From positions 1 to 44,096 of the forward strand of contig JACFMQ010000019.1 in the NCBI GenBank assembly GCA_019455325.1: a stretch of DNA of 44,096 nt, given 5' to 3'. Below, piece by piece: positions 25,293 through 34,293 of the stretch (the stretch's first letter is position 1; each line of letters begins with the position of its first letter). The notes under the pieces were generated by a model. That model worked only from the letters and a program-made list of their open reading frames with translations, searched no databases and was not told the origin of the DNA. The position numbers and the translations under genes are program-made. This stretch comes from Rhodocyclaceae bacterium (GTDB lineage Bacteria > Pseudomonadota > Gammaproteobacteria > Burkholderiales > Rhodocyclaceae).

Positions 25293-26255
25293 TCAGCGGC
25301 CGGCGTGGAAGCGGAAGTCGTCGAGCTTCGACTTCGGCGCCACCTTGCCGAGGTAGGTCGGCGCGACGGCTTCCAGCGGCGTCGGGTTCCAGCCCGGATA
25401 GGTCTGGCCGTCGGCGCTGGCGACGTTGTCCGCGTCCATCGAGCGCAGGTTGTCCGGCGACATCGGCGGATTCGGCAGCAGCCAGAGGATGCCGGCCTGC
25501 AGGTAGGCCCACAGGTCCGAGAGCTCCTTGACCTTCTTGTGCTGGTTGCCGGTCAGGTCGCGCACGTACTCGACCAGCTCGCGCAGCGTGTAGACCTTCG
25601 GGCCGCACAGCTCGTAGCGCTGGCCGAAGGTGGCGAGCTTGCCGAGGCAGGAGACGAAGGCGTCGGCGACGTCGCCGACGTAGACCGGCTGGAACTTCGC
25701 GCGCATGCCGCCAGCGGCGAAGAACGGCGCCAGCCGGAAGATCTTGGCGAAGACGTTGAGGAAGCTGTCGCCGATGCCGAAGATCACCGACGGCCGGAAT
25801 ACCGTGACGTCGAGTTCGCCGGCGGCGGCCATGACGATCGCCTCGCCCTCGCCCTTCGAGCGCAGGTACTCGGAGCAGCCCTGCGGGTCGGCGCCGAGCG
25901 CGCTCATGTGCACCAGGCGGCGGACGCCGGCCTGCTTCATGGCGGCGACGATCTTGCGCGGCAGCTCGACGTGCACGGCGGCGAAGCCCTTGCCGTAGGG
26001 AATCTGCGAATCGCGGTCGTGCAGGATGCCGATCAGGTTGATCACCGCGTCCTGGCCGCGCATCAGCTCGACCAGCGCCGCCTCGTCGTGGACGTCGGCT
26101 TCGACCACCTCGACCTGCGGCAGCATGATGTTGGCCTTGCCGCGCTCGCGGCGGCGGCTGGCGATGGTGACGTTCACGCCGGCCTGCGACAGGCGGTTGG
26201 CAATCGACGTACCGACGAAACCGCTTCCTCCCAGAAGCAACACATTCTTGATCAT
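25293..26255 (-). CDS. Complex I NDUFA9-like NAD(P)-binding protein
   Basis: A 320-residue atypical short-chain dehydrogenase of the NDUFA9 type. The nucleotide motif is GGSGFVGTSIANRL (9-22), followed by ASRRRERGK for the adenine phosphate. VINLIGIL, VHMSALGAD and the RSKGEGEAI region replace the classical YxxxK site. VFRPSVIFGIGDSFLN and FQPVYVGDVADAF are typical. In bacteria this protein is usually separate from the nuo operon and its role is unproven. It heads the operon with GST and cca. Confidence 0.88.
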   Translation of the reverse strand: MIKNVLLLGGSGFVGTSIANRLSQAGVNVTIASRRRERGKANIMLPQVEVVEADVHDEAALVELMRGQDAVINLIGILHDRDSQIPYGKGFAAVHVELPRKIVAAMKQAGVRRLVHMSALGADPQGCSEYLRSKGEGEAIVMAAAGELDVTVFRPSVIFGIGDSFLNVFAKIFRLAPFFAAGGMRAKFQPVYVGDVADAFVSCLGKLATFGQRYELCGPKVYTLRELVEYVRDLTGNQHKKVKELSDLWAYLQAGILWLLPNPPMSPDNLRSMDADNVASADGQTYPGWNPTPLEAVAPTYLGKVAPKSKLDDFRFHAGR

Positions 26256-26409
26256 GATCGAGTCCGACTCGTTGGTTGCGTAAAGGGCCGTATTTTAAGG
26301 CAAATCCGCCTGGAACGGGGCGTCTGCGCGCGATTCCGGGGGCGCTGCGCGGGCGCCGGCGAATGACCCTATTACATCATGGATTGATATTTTCTGCGGA
26401 ATCGTCAGA

Positions 26410-27411
26410 ATGCCGGACGCCGACGCCCGGTCGGCGCATCGTGAAATCCTTACAGGCAAGTCAGTGACGCAGCAGACAGCGAAGTCGGTCCCGGCCCGGC
26501 TCGGGCATTTCCTCGGTTTTCCGGCGGCCGCGCAGCATCGCAGCGAGCGCTGGGCGGCGGCGCTCGGCGCGCTGCTCGGCGTCGCCGTCGTCGTCGCCCT
26601 GACGCACGCGCTGCTCGGCCGCGACGCGGCGGTTTTCGTCGTGCCCTCGCTCGGCGCCACGGCGGTGCTCGTCTTCGCCGCGCCGCACAGCCTGTTCGCG
26701 CAGCCGTGGTCAGTGCTCGCCGGCAACCTGCTGGCGGCGCTGGTCGGCGTCGCCTGCCAGCGCTGGCTGCCGGAGCCGACGCTGGCCGCGGCGGCGGCGG
26801 TCGCGCTGTCCATCGCCGTCATGCACGCGGCGCGCTGCATCCACCCGCCGGGCGGCGCCACGGCGCTGGCAGCGGTGATCGGCGGCCCGGAGATCCACCA
26901 GCTCGGTTTCGCCTACGCCCTCTTTCCGGTCGGCGTGAACTGCCTGCTGCTGATCGCCGCCGGCATCGCCTGGAACTATCCCTTCGCCTGGCGCCGGTAT
27001 CCGGCGAGCCTGATGCGCTACGTGCACGTCGAGGCCGGACACGGCGCCGACGACGCGCTGCCGGACGAGCGCCACGTCCGGCAGGCGATGGCGCGCCTCA
27101 ACGTGGTCGTGGACGTGGCGCCGGAAGAGCTGCAGGAAGTGATCGAACAGTCGCTGGCGCTCGCCCGCGAGGAGCGCGGCGTGCCGCCGCCGGGCTTCGC
27201 CGTCGGCCGCTGCTACGGCGGCCGGAAGTCGGGCCGCCACTGGTCGGTGCGCCAGATCGTCGACCGGCACGCCGGCGAGCGGCCGGAGCAGGACGTCCTC
27301 GTCTATCGCGTCGTCGACGGCAAGGGGCGGCACCGGCTGGGCAGTTGCACGCGCGCCGAGTTCGCGCGCTGGGCCGGCCGCGAGCTGCGCCCGCGCAAGG
27401 CGACCGGCTGA
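26410..27411 (+). CDS. HPP family membrane protein with C-terminal soluble extension
   Basis: The 333-residue protein has four to five membrane segments between about residues 48 and 190, with the HPP motif HPPGGATALAAVIGG near 146-160. That defines the HPP family, some of whose members transport nitrite. Residues about 205-333 are soluble and charged (RHVRQAMARLNVVVDVAPEELQEVIEQ...WSVRQIVDRHAGERPEQDVLVYRVV...LGSCTRAEFARWAGREL) and are not a recognisable CBS pair. The ATG at 26410 is used; GTG at 26464 is an alternative. No transporter partner or operon mate is nearby. Confidence 0.85.
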   Translation: MPDADARSAHREILTGKSVTQQTAKSVPARLGHFLGFPAAAQHRSERWAAALGALLGVAVVVALTHALLGRDAAVFVVPSLGATAVLVFAAPHSLFAQPWSVLAGNLLAALVGVACQRWLPEPTLAAAAAVALSIAVMHAARCIHPPGGATALAAVIGGPEIHQLGFAYALFPVGVNCLLLIAAGIAWNYPFAWRRYPASLMRYVHVEAGHGADDALPDERHVRQAMARLNVVVDVAPEELQEVIEQSLALAREERGVPPPGFAVGRCYGGRKSGRHWSVRQIVDRHAGERPEQDVLVYRVVDGKGRHRLGSCTRAEFARWAGRELRPRKATG

Positions 27412-27427
27412 GACGGACGCCCGCCGC

Positions 27428-29371
27428 TCAGGGCAGGTCTTCGCCCGCCGGCGCCTCGCCGCGCGGACCGACGACGCCGAGGCGGGATTTCAGCGTCTGC
27501 GGCCGCCCCTCGAACAGCACCGAGTAGTAGACGGCGTTGCTCATCACCTTCTTCACGTAGTCGCGCGTCTCGCTGAAGGGGATGGTCTCGGCGTAGATGG
27601 CGCCCTCCAGCGGCCGCTCGGCGCGCCACCGACGGGCGCGGCCGGGGCCGGCGTTGTAGGCGGCGGAGGCCAGCACCGGATGGTTGTCGAGGCTTTCCAT
27701 GACCATGCGCATGTAGCTGGTGCCGAGCAGCAGGTTGGTCTCGGTGTCGTTCACCCGGCCGTGGCTGTAGTTGGCCAGCCCGATCTTCTTCGCCACCCAC
27801 TTGGCGGTCGCCGGCATCAGTTGCATCAGGCCGGAGGCGCCGGCCGAGGAGCGGGCATCGGTGACGAAGCGGCTCTCCTGGCGCATCAGGCCGTAGACCC
27901 AGGCGTCGTCGAGCGCCTGCTTCTTCGCCGCCGGCCGCACCTGTTCGCCGAAGGGGGCGAGGTAGCGCAGGCTGTAGTCGTGTTCGTTCCGCGTGCGGTC
28001 GGCGGCGGCGATGGCGCGGTCGTAGACGTCGTTGCGCCGGGCCAGCTCGGCGGCGGCGAGCAGTTGCCGGTCGTCCATGCCGCGCAGCGTCCAGTTCCAC
28101 TCGCGCACGCCCTCGATGCGGGCGTTCAGGCGCAGCAGCGCCAGCGCGCGCCGCAGGCCGGGATTGGCGGCGGCGGCGGCCAGCTCCTCGGGCGTCAGCG
28201 CCGCTGCCCGCGGCGGCACGGTGATCAGTTGCTCGAGCTCGTCGTCGGCGAGGTTGCCGTAGAAGCTCGGCAGGCCGGAAAGGCGCCGGAACAGCGCCTC
28301 GGCCTCGCCGAGCTGGCCGCCGGCCTTGTAGGCGCGGCCGAGCCAGTAGGTCCATTCCGGCAGCGCGGCGAGCGCCGGCGGCATCCGCTCGACGGCCGTG
28401 CGCACGAAGCCCCAGTCCTGCGCGCGCAGCGCGGCGCGCACGCGCCACTGCGCCAGATCGTCGGAGAGCGCCGGGTCGCCGGCGCGTCGGAACCAGTCGA
28501 CGGACTCCGGCTGGTGGCGCAGCGCCGCCTGCCAGCCGATCTGCGCCCAGGCCCAGGCGCGCTGTCCCTCGTCCAGCTTCGGCGCCAGTTTTTCCAGTTG
28601 CGTGGCGGCCTGCTGCGGATCGCTGCGGGCGACGCGCTGCACGGCGAGCACCGCCAGTTCGCGGCCAAGGCGCTTCTCCGCCCAGTCCGCCGGCAGCTTG
28701 ACCAGCGTCGGCAGCGGCCGTTCGATCGTCGCCGTGAGCTGCGCCGGGGTCGGCGTCTGCGACGGCGGCAGGTAATTGGCGCTGTAGCGTGCGGCGGCGA
28801 CCTTGTTCGCCTCGAACTGGCGGCGGATGCGCGCCCAGACCTCGTCGGCGAGCACGCGCTTCTCCCAGATCAGCGCTTCGAGCACCGGGTGGCACGGCTC
28901 CGGCGGGTCGATCAGGGTCAGCCAGAGCGGCAGCGCGGCGTCGAGCATGGTCGCGTCGCCGCGCGCGCGGCGGCTCTGCAGCGCGTAGCAGGAAAGCTCC
29001 TGGTCGGGCGCGACGAGTTTGCCGAATTCGACGTCGAACTCGGCCCAGCGCTGCTCCTTGCCGAGCGTCTTCAGCCAGTCGCCGCGCAGTTTCTCGGCGA
29101 CGTAGGTCCGTTCGTGGCGGGCGAGGAAGTCGCGGGCGGCGGCGACGTCGAAGCGGTCGGGCAGGCCGGCGGCGAGGCGCCAGTAATCCAGCCAGGGGGC
29201 CAGGTCGTGGTTGCGCAGCTCGCCGGCGAGGCGCTCGAAGCGGATCTGATCGCCGGCGCGCAGCGCGTCGCGCGCGGCGAGGATGCGTTCGTCGGCGCCG
29301 GCCGGGGGGGCGGCGAGCAGACAGCAGGCGGCGAAGGAGGAAAGCAGGACGGCGGAGCGGAAAAACGTCAT
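27428..29371 (-). CDS. slt: Soluble lytic murein transglycosylase (Slt70 type)
   Basis: Periplasmic enzyme that cleaves peptidoglycan glycan strands to anhydro-muropeptides. The 647-residue protein has a signal peptide (1-26, ending PAGADE), then a long superhelical U-domain of helical repeats. A C-terminal lysozyme-like domain carries the catalytic Glu near residue 499 in LMRQESRF. SAGASGLMQLMPATA, GTSYM and ASAAYNAGPGRARRW follow. The ATG at 29371 gives a proper signal peptide; a TTG eight codons earlier is less likely. It is divergent from the 5-FTHF cyclo-ligase gene and converges on the HPP gene with 16 bp between stops. Confidence 0.95.
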   Translation of the reverse strand: MTFFRSAVLLSSFAACCLLAAPPAGADERILAARDALRAGDQIRFERLAGELRNHDLAPWLDYWRLAAGLPDRFDVAAARDFLARHERTYVAEKLRGDWLKTLGKEQRWAEFDVEFGKLVAPDQELSCYALQSRRARGDATMLDAALPLWLTLIDPPEPCHPVLEALIWEKRVLADEVWARIRRQFEANKVAAARYSANYLPPSQTPTPAQLTATIERPLPTLVKLPADWAEKRLGRELAVLAVQRVARSDPQQAATQLEKLAPKLDEGQRAWAWAQIGWQAALRHQPESVDWFRRAGDPALSDDLAQWRVRAALRAQDWGFVRTAVERMPPALAALPEWTYWLGRAYKAGGQLGEAEALFRRLSGLPSFYGNLADDELEQLITVPPRAAALTPEELAAAAANPGLRRALALLRLNARIEGVREWNWTLRGMDDRQLLAAAELARRNDVYDRAIAAADRTRNEHDYSLRYLAPFGEQVRPAAKKQALDDAWVYGLMRQESRFVTDARSSAGASGLMQLMPATAKWVAKKIGLANYSHGRVNDTETNLLLGTSYMRMVMESLDNHPVLASAAYNAGPGRARRWRAERPLEGAIYAETIPFSETRDYVKKVMSNAVYYSVLFEGRPQTLKSRLGVVGPRGEAPAGEDLP

Positions 29372-29451
29372 GTGATAAGCTGCGGAAATGGCCAAAACCC
29401 TTGTGCGACGGGGCCTGAGCCGGGATCAACGAGTGCGGCGAGCATAGCACA

Positions 29452-30045
29452 ATGACGACGGCGACACCCTGCGAAAACGACGAAGACCGCGAATTCCGGC
29501 AGGCCCTGCGGCGCGACATGATCGCCCGCCGCACGGCGCTGCCGGCGGAGGAACACGCGGCGCTGTCGGCGGCCGTGCGCGCGCGGCTGGCGGACGCCTT
29601 TCCCGATCTCGCCGGCCGCGTCGTCGGCTTCTGCTGGCCGGTGCAGAACGAGCCCGACCTGCGGTCCTTCGTCGCCGGCCTGCTCGCCGCCGGCGGCCGC
29701 GCCGCGTTGCCGGTGGTGGTGCGCGCCGGCGAGCCGCTCGCCTTCCGCGAATGGTGGCCGGAGCAGCCGCTCGCGCCCGACCGCTACGGCATCCCGACGC
29801 CGACCGACGGCGACTTCCTGACGCCGCAGGCGCTGCTGCTGCCGGTGAACGCCTTCGACGCCGGCAACCACCGGCTCGGCTACGGCGGCGGCTTCTTCGA
29901 CCGCACGCTGGCCGCGCTGGCGCCGCGCCCGCTGGCCATCGGCGTCGGCTTCGACTTCCAGCGCGTCGCCAGCATCCGGCCGGCGGCGCACGACCTGCCG
30001 CTCGACGCGGTGGTCACCGAATCGGGCTGCCAGCGCACCGGGTGA
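29452..30045 (+). CDS. 5-formyltetrahydrofolate cyclo-ligase
   Basis: ATP-dependent conversion of 5-formyl-THF to 5,10-methenyl-THF, returning folate to one-carbon metabolism. The 197-residue protein shows FRQALRRDMIARRTALP at the N-terminus, PVQNEPDLR, and the signature LLLPVNAFDAGNHRLGYGGGFFDR. It ends FQRVASIRPAAHDLPLDAVVTE. It is divergent from slt. I looked for 6S RNA beside it, as occurs in enterobacteria, but the 80-bp gap is too short. The long inverted repeat begins 11 bp after its stop. Names in use include ygfA and fau. Confidence 0.95.
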   Translation: MTTATPCENDEDREFRQALRRDMIARRTALPAEEHAALSAAVRARLADAFPDLAGRVVGFCWPVQNEPDLRSFVAGLLAAGGRAALPVVVRAGEPLAFREWWPEQPLAPDRYGIPTPTDGDFLTPQALLLPVNAFDAGNHRLGYGGGFFDRTLAALAPRPLAIGVGFDFQRVASIRPAAHDLPLDAVVTESGCQRTG

Positions 30046-30056
30046 ACGCAACACCT

Positions 30057-30147
30057 ACCGCAGAGACGCAGAGGCGCAGAGATTTCGCAGAGGAAAACCA
30101 AATCTGAATTTCTCTGCGTTCCCTCTGCGCCTCTGCGTCTCTGCGGT
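30057..30147. repeat. Perfect 25-bp inverted repeat built of CGCAGAGR octamers
   Basis: Arms 30057-30081 and 30123-30147 are exact reverse complements, with a 41-nt centre that contains a further pair, CGCAGAG (30086-30092) and CTCTGCG (30112-30118). Each half consists of three tandem octamers CGCAGAG(A/G), a 3-bp spacer and a fourth octamer. It lies between two convergent genes and occupies nearly the whole gap. Elements of this look recur in many environmental bacterial genomes as dispersed intergenic repeats. It may end transcription from both sides, though there is no T-run. Confidence 0.85.
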
Positions 30148-30159
30148 GGACTTTCGGCC

Positions 30160-31305
30160 TCAGCAGGCAGCGGCAACGCCGGCCGCGAGCCGGCGCAGCG
30201 CCTCGTCGAGGATCGCTTCCGGGCAGCCGAAGTTCAGCCGCAGCCAGCCGGGCGCGCCGAAGTCGGCGCCGTCGGAGAGCCCCAGCCCGTGCGTCTCGAA
30301 ATGCCGCTGCGGATGCAGCAGGTTCAGCCCGCGCACGTCGATCCAGGCGAGATAGGTGGCCTCGACGTGCGTCGTCGCCAGCGGCGGCAGCGCCGCCACC
30401 GCCGCCGCGACGCGGTCGCGGTTGCGGCGGAGCACGGCGAGCAGCGCGCGGCGCCAGTCGCCGGCCTCGGCGAAGGCTGCCTCGCAGGCGACGAAGCCGA
30501 GCGCGTTCACGTGCGGCACGATGCCGGCCATGGCGCGCGTGAAGGCGCGGCGCAGGCCGGCGTCGGGAATCACCGCGAAGGCGCAGCCGAGGCCGGGCAC
30601 GTTGAAGGTCTTCGACGGCGCCATCAGCGTGATGCTGCGCGCCGCCAGGTCGTCACCGAGCGTCGCCCACGGCCGGTGGCGACGGCCGTCGAGGATCAGG
30701 TCGCAGTGGATTTCGTCGGAACAGACGATCAGTTCGCGGCGGCGGCAGAAGGCGGCGAGTTCGGCCAGCTCGCCGTCGTCCCAGGCGCGGCCGACCGGGT
30801 TGTGCGGATGGCAGAGCAGCAGCAGGCGGGCGTCGGCGGCGGCCGCTGCCAGCGCCGGCCAGTCCCAGGTCCAGCGTCGGCCGTCATGACGCAGCGGCAC
30901 GGCGGTCGGCGCCCGCCCCGAAAAACGCGGCGCCGACAGGAAGGGCGGATAGACCGGCGTCGCCGTCAGCACGCTGCCGGCGACGGCGCGGCAGGCGAGG
31001 TTGAGGCCGCTGACCAGTCCCGGCAGCCAGACCAGCCAGTCCGGGTCGATGCGCCAGCCGTATTCGCCTTCGAGGTGGCCGAGCACGGCGGCAGTGAGCG
31101 CCGGCGACGGCTCGGCGTAGCCGAAGACGCCGTGTTCGACGCGCCCTTGCAGCGCAGCGAGCACCGCCGGCGGCGCCGCGAAGTCCATGTCCGCGACCCA
31201 CAGCGGCAGGACGTTGGCGCCGGCGTAGCGGTTCCACTTGACCGAGTCGCCGCCGCGGCGGTCGACGACCCGGTCGAAACCGAAGGGATCGCCGCCGTCC
31301 GCCAC
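30160..31305 (-). CDS. patB: MalY/PatB-type aminotransferase (cystathionine beta-lyase)
   Basis: PLP enzyme that probably splits cystathionine or cysteine by beta-elimination. The 381-residue fold type I protein starts FDRVVDRRGGDSVKWNRY, the MalY/PatB hallmark, and has LPLWVADMDFAAPP near residue 33. LLLCHPHNPVGRAW, IVCSDEIHCDLI and the PLP Lys in LMAPSKTFNVPGLGCAF follow. The final RLNFGCPEAILDEALRRL carries the carboxylate Arg. It starts 4 bp after cysK, so the two genes share a transcript and link cysteine synthesis to thiol turnover. Confidence 0.92.
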   Translation of the reverse strand: MADGGDPFGFDRVVDRRGGDSVKWNRYAGANVLPLWVADMDFAAPPAVLAALQGRVEHGVFGYAEPSPALTAAVLGHLEGEYGWRIDPDWLVWLPGLVSGLNLACRAVAGSVLTATPVYPPFLSAPRFSGRAPTAVPLRHDGRRWTWDWPALAAAAADARLLLLCHPHNPVGRAWDDGELAELAAFCRRRELIVCSDEIHCDLILDGRRHRPWATLGDDLAARSITLMAPSKTFNVPGLGCAFAVIPDAGLRRAFTRAMAGIVPHVNALGFVACEAAFAEAGDWRRALLAVLRRNRDRVAAAVAALPPLATTHVEATYLAWIDVRGLNLLHPQRHFETHGLGLSDGADFGAPGWLRLNFGCPEAILDEALRRLAAGVAAAC

Positions 31306-31309
31306 CGGC

Positions 31310-32248
<939 letters not shown>

Positions 32249-32294
32249 GGGCGAGCCTTCCAGACGGTGATGGGGGAAACCCGCAGTCTAGCGG

Positions 32295-33176
32295 CTAACC
32301 GCGGATCGGCGCGAGCGCCGCATCGTCTTCGGCAAGCGGCAGCGACGGGAGTTCGCCGCGGCCGAGGTCGGGCGACGGCGGCGCCAGGTAATGCCCCTGC
32401 AGGTAGTCGGCGGCGAAGGCGCGCGCCGGCGCCAGGTGGCGCACCGCCGCCACGTGCGTCGCCGCGATCTCGGCGCCGATCTCGCGGCAGGCGCGCGCCG
32501 CGTCGGCGGCCGCGTTCTCGGCGCTGCCGGCGCCGCGCCAGCGTTCGAGCGTGCGCACGTCGAACTTGACCAGCTCCGGCCGCAGCGTCGCCAGCAGCGT
32601 GCGGTCGAGGTCCGGCCCGGCCTGGTCGATGGCGATGCGGTAGCCGCGCGCGCGGTAGGCGGCGAGCGCGTCGGCGAGCGTCGCCGGGTCGCCGGTCAAC
32701 TCGCCGGCGCGCAGTTCGAAGAAGATGTTCTCCGGCGACAGGCCGCAGCGCTTCAGGATCGCCTCGAACACCAAGCCGTGGCCGGAAGTCACGGCGCGCA
32801 CGTGGCGCGGCTCGACGTTGAGGAACAGCGTGCCGCCGCCGGCGCGGGTGAGCTGCAGGTAGTTGAGCGCGTGCAGCGTGCGGCACAGGCGGTCGAGGTA
32901 GATCAGCTTCTCCGGCGAGGCCGGGCGGCGGAAGACGTCGGCCGCGGTCAGCGACTCGCCGTCGTCCGACTCCGCGCGCAGCAGCGCCTCGTGGCCGATG
33001 ACGCGGCCGCCGCGGGCGGCGCTCACCGGCTGGAAGACGCTGCGCAGCAGCAGGTCGCCGTCGTGGCCGAGGACGCCGGCCGGGCCGATCGACAGGCCGT
33101 CGCCGGGGCAGATCCCGGCGCCGTAGCTGTCGCGGTTCTGCCGGTTCAGGTAATGGACGAGTTCGGCGAGCGGCAT
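32295..33176 (-). CDS. Degenerate EAL-domain protein
   Basis: The 293-residue cytoplasmic protein is an EAL domain (about 45-270) with a short N-terminal stretch. Retained active-site positions: E63 in HEALLR, N120, E154, D184, K204 and Q260. Lost: the second Asp of the DD pair is Q185 (IAIDQAG), and the AEGVE loop reads ATHVA (239-243), so two metal or catalytic carboxylates are gone. c-di-GMP hydrolysis is unlikely; it may bind c-di-GMP or a protein partner. It lies 22 bp after the sulfate-binding protein gene on the same strand and 46 bp before cysK, a setting that suggests co-expression with sulfur genes. Confidence 0.85.
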   Translation of the reverse strand: MPLAELVHYLNRQNRDSYGAGICPGDGLSIGPAGVLGHDGDLLLRSVFQPVSAARGGRVIGHEALLRAESDDGESLTAADVFRRPASPEKLIYLDRLCRTLHALNYLQLTRAGGGTLFLNVEPRHVRAVTSGHGLVFEAILKRCGLSPENIFFELRAGELTGDPATLADALAAYRARGYRIAIDQAGPDLDRTLLATLRPELVKFDVRTLERWRGAGSAENAAADAARACREIGAEIAATHVAAVRHLAPARAFAADYLQGHYLAPPSPDLGRGELPSLPLAEDDAALAPIRG

Positions 33177-33198
33177 GGCGGTCTCCTGGCGCAGGGGT

Positions 33199-34191
33199 TC
33201 AGCGGCGGCTGATCCGGTCGAAGCCGGCGCCGTCGGCGAAGTGCGCCTGGTGCGCCTTCTGCCAGCCGCCGAAAACTTCGTCGATGGTGAACAGCTTCAC
33301 CGGCGGGAACTGCGCCGCGTACTTGGCGGCGACCTGCGCGTCGCGCGGGCGGAAGTAGTGTCTGGCGGCAATCTCCTGCCCTTCCGGCGAGTACAGGTAG
33401 TCGAGGTAGGCGCGCGCCAGCTTCTGCGTGCCGTGCTTGTCGGCATATTTGTCCACGACGGCGACCGGCGGTTCGGCGAGGATGGACAGCGAGGGCACGA
33501 CCAGGTCGACCTTGCTCGGCCCGATCTCCTTCACCGCCAGGTGCGCCTCGTTCTCCCAGGTGATCAGTACGTCGCCGATGCCGCGTTCGAGAAAGGTCGT
33601 CGTCGCGCCGCGCGCGCCCGAGTCGAGCACGGCGACGTTCTTGAAGATGCCGGCGACCAGCGCCTGCGCCGTGGCCTCGCTGCCGCCCGGCTGTTTCAGC
33701 GCGTAGCCCCAGGCCGCGAGGTAGTTCCAGCGGGCGCCGCCGGAGGTCTTCGGGTTCGGCGTCACCACCGACACGCCCGGCCGCGCCAGGTCGGGCCAGT
33801 CGAGAATCCGCTTCGGATTGCCCTTGCGCACGAGGAAGACGATGGTCGACGTGTAGGGCGCGCTGTTGTGCGGCAGGCGCTTCTGCCAGTCGGCCGGCAG
33901 CAGCTTCTGCTGCGCCAGCAGGTCGACGTCGTAGGCCAGCGCCAGCGTGACGACGTCGGCGGCCAGGCCGTCGGCGACCGAACGCGCCTGCTTGCCCGAA
34001 CCGCCGTGCGACTGGCGGATGCGCGGCGTCTCGCCACCGGCCTGCGCCTGCTGGCGCGCGAAGGCGGCGTTGAACTCCTGGTAGAGCTCGCGCGTCGGAT
34101 CGTAGGAGACGTTGAGCAGGCCGTTCTGGGCGAAGGCGCTGCCGGCGAGGAAGGCGGCGCCGACGAGGGCGGCGCGCAGCGGGCGTTTCAT
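33199..34191 (-). CDS. Sulfate-binding periplasmic protein
   Basis: Captures sulfate (or thiosulfate) in the periplasm for a CysTWA-type ABC transporter. The 330-residue protein has a signal peptide (1-21, ending SAFA|QNG). The mature chain begins [17 protein letters not shown], the Sbp/CysP hallmark. [11 protein letters not shown] near 60, [39 protein letters not shown] and [14 protein letters not shown] all match. The ATG at 34191 has GGAG at good spacing. The permease and ATPase genes do not follow; an EAL gene does. A promoter lies in the AT-rich gap upstream. Confidence 0.94.
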   Translation of the reverse strand: MKRPLRAALVGAAFLAGSAFAQNGLLNVSYDPTRELYQEFNAAFARQQAQAGGETPRIRQSHGGSGKQARSVADGLAADVVTLALAYDVDLLAQQKLLPADWQKRLPHNSAPYTSTIVFLVRKGNPKRILDWPDLARPGVSVVTPNPKTSGGARWNYLAAWGYALKQPGGSEATAQALVAGIFKNVAVLDSGARGATTTFLERGIGDVLITWENEAHLAVKEIGPSKVDLVVPSLSILAEPPVAVVDKYADKHGTQKLARAYLDYLYSPEGQEIAARHYFRPRDAQVAAKYAAQFPPVKLFTIDEVFGGWQKAHQAHFADGAGFDRISRR

Positions 34192-34243
34192 GGAGACTCC
34201 GGACAAAGGCGGAAAAGGCGATTGACCGGAGTCTATTCAGGCA

Positions 34244-34272
34244 AACTTATTCTGAGAAAGAATCTATTTCAA
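34244..34272 (-). promoter_or_regulatory. Promoter of the sulfate-binding protein gene
   Basis: On the minus strand TTGAAA (34267-34272) and TAAGTT (34244-34249) are 17 bp apart. The gap 34192-34293 is the most AT-rich stretch of the right half. It contains an imperfect palindrome, GAAATAGATTCTTTC, overlapping the -35, where an activator such as CysB could bind. The CysB link is inference. Confidence 0.45.
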
Positions 34273-34293
34273 TAAAGCTATAACCAAGAGGAA

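Noticed and set aside
29372-29451. 6S RNA gene next to the 5-FTHF cyclo-ligase
   Set aside because: The intergenic gap is 80 bp, less than half the length of 6S RNA, and shows no matching fold.
30057-30147. CRISPR-like array from the octamer repeats
   Set aside because: Units are 8 bp, tandem without spacers and arranged as a palindrome, with no cas genes.
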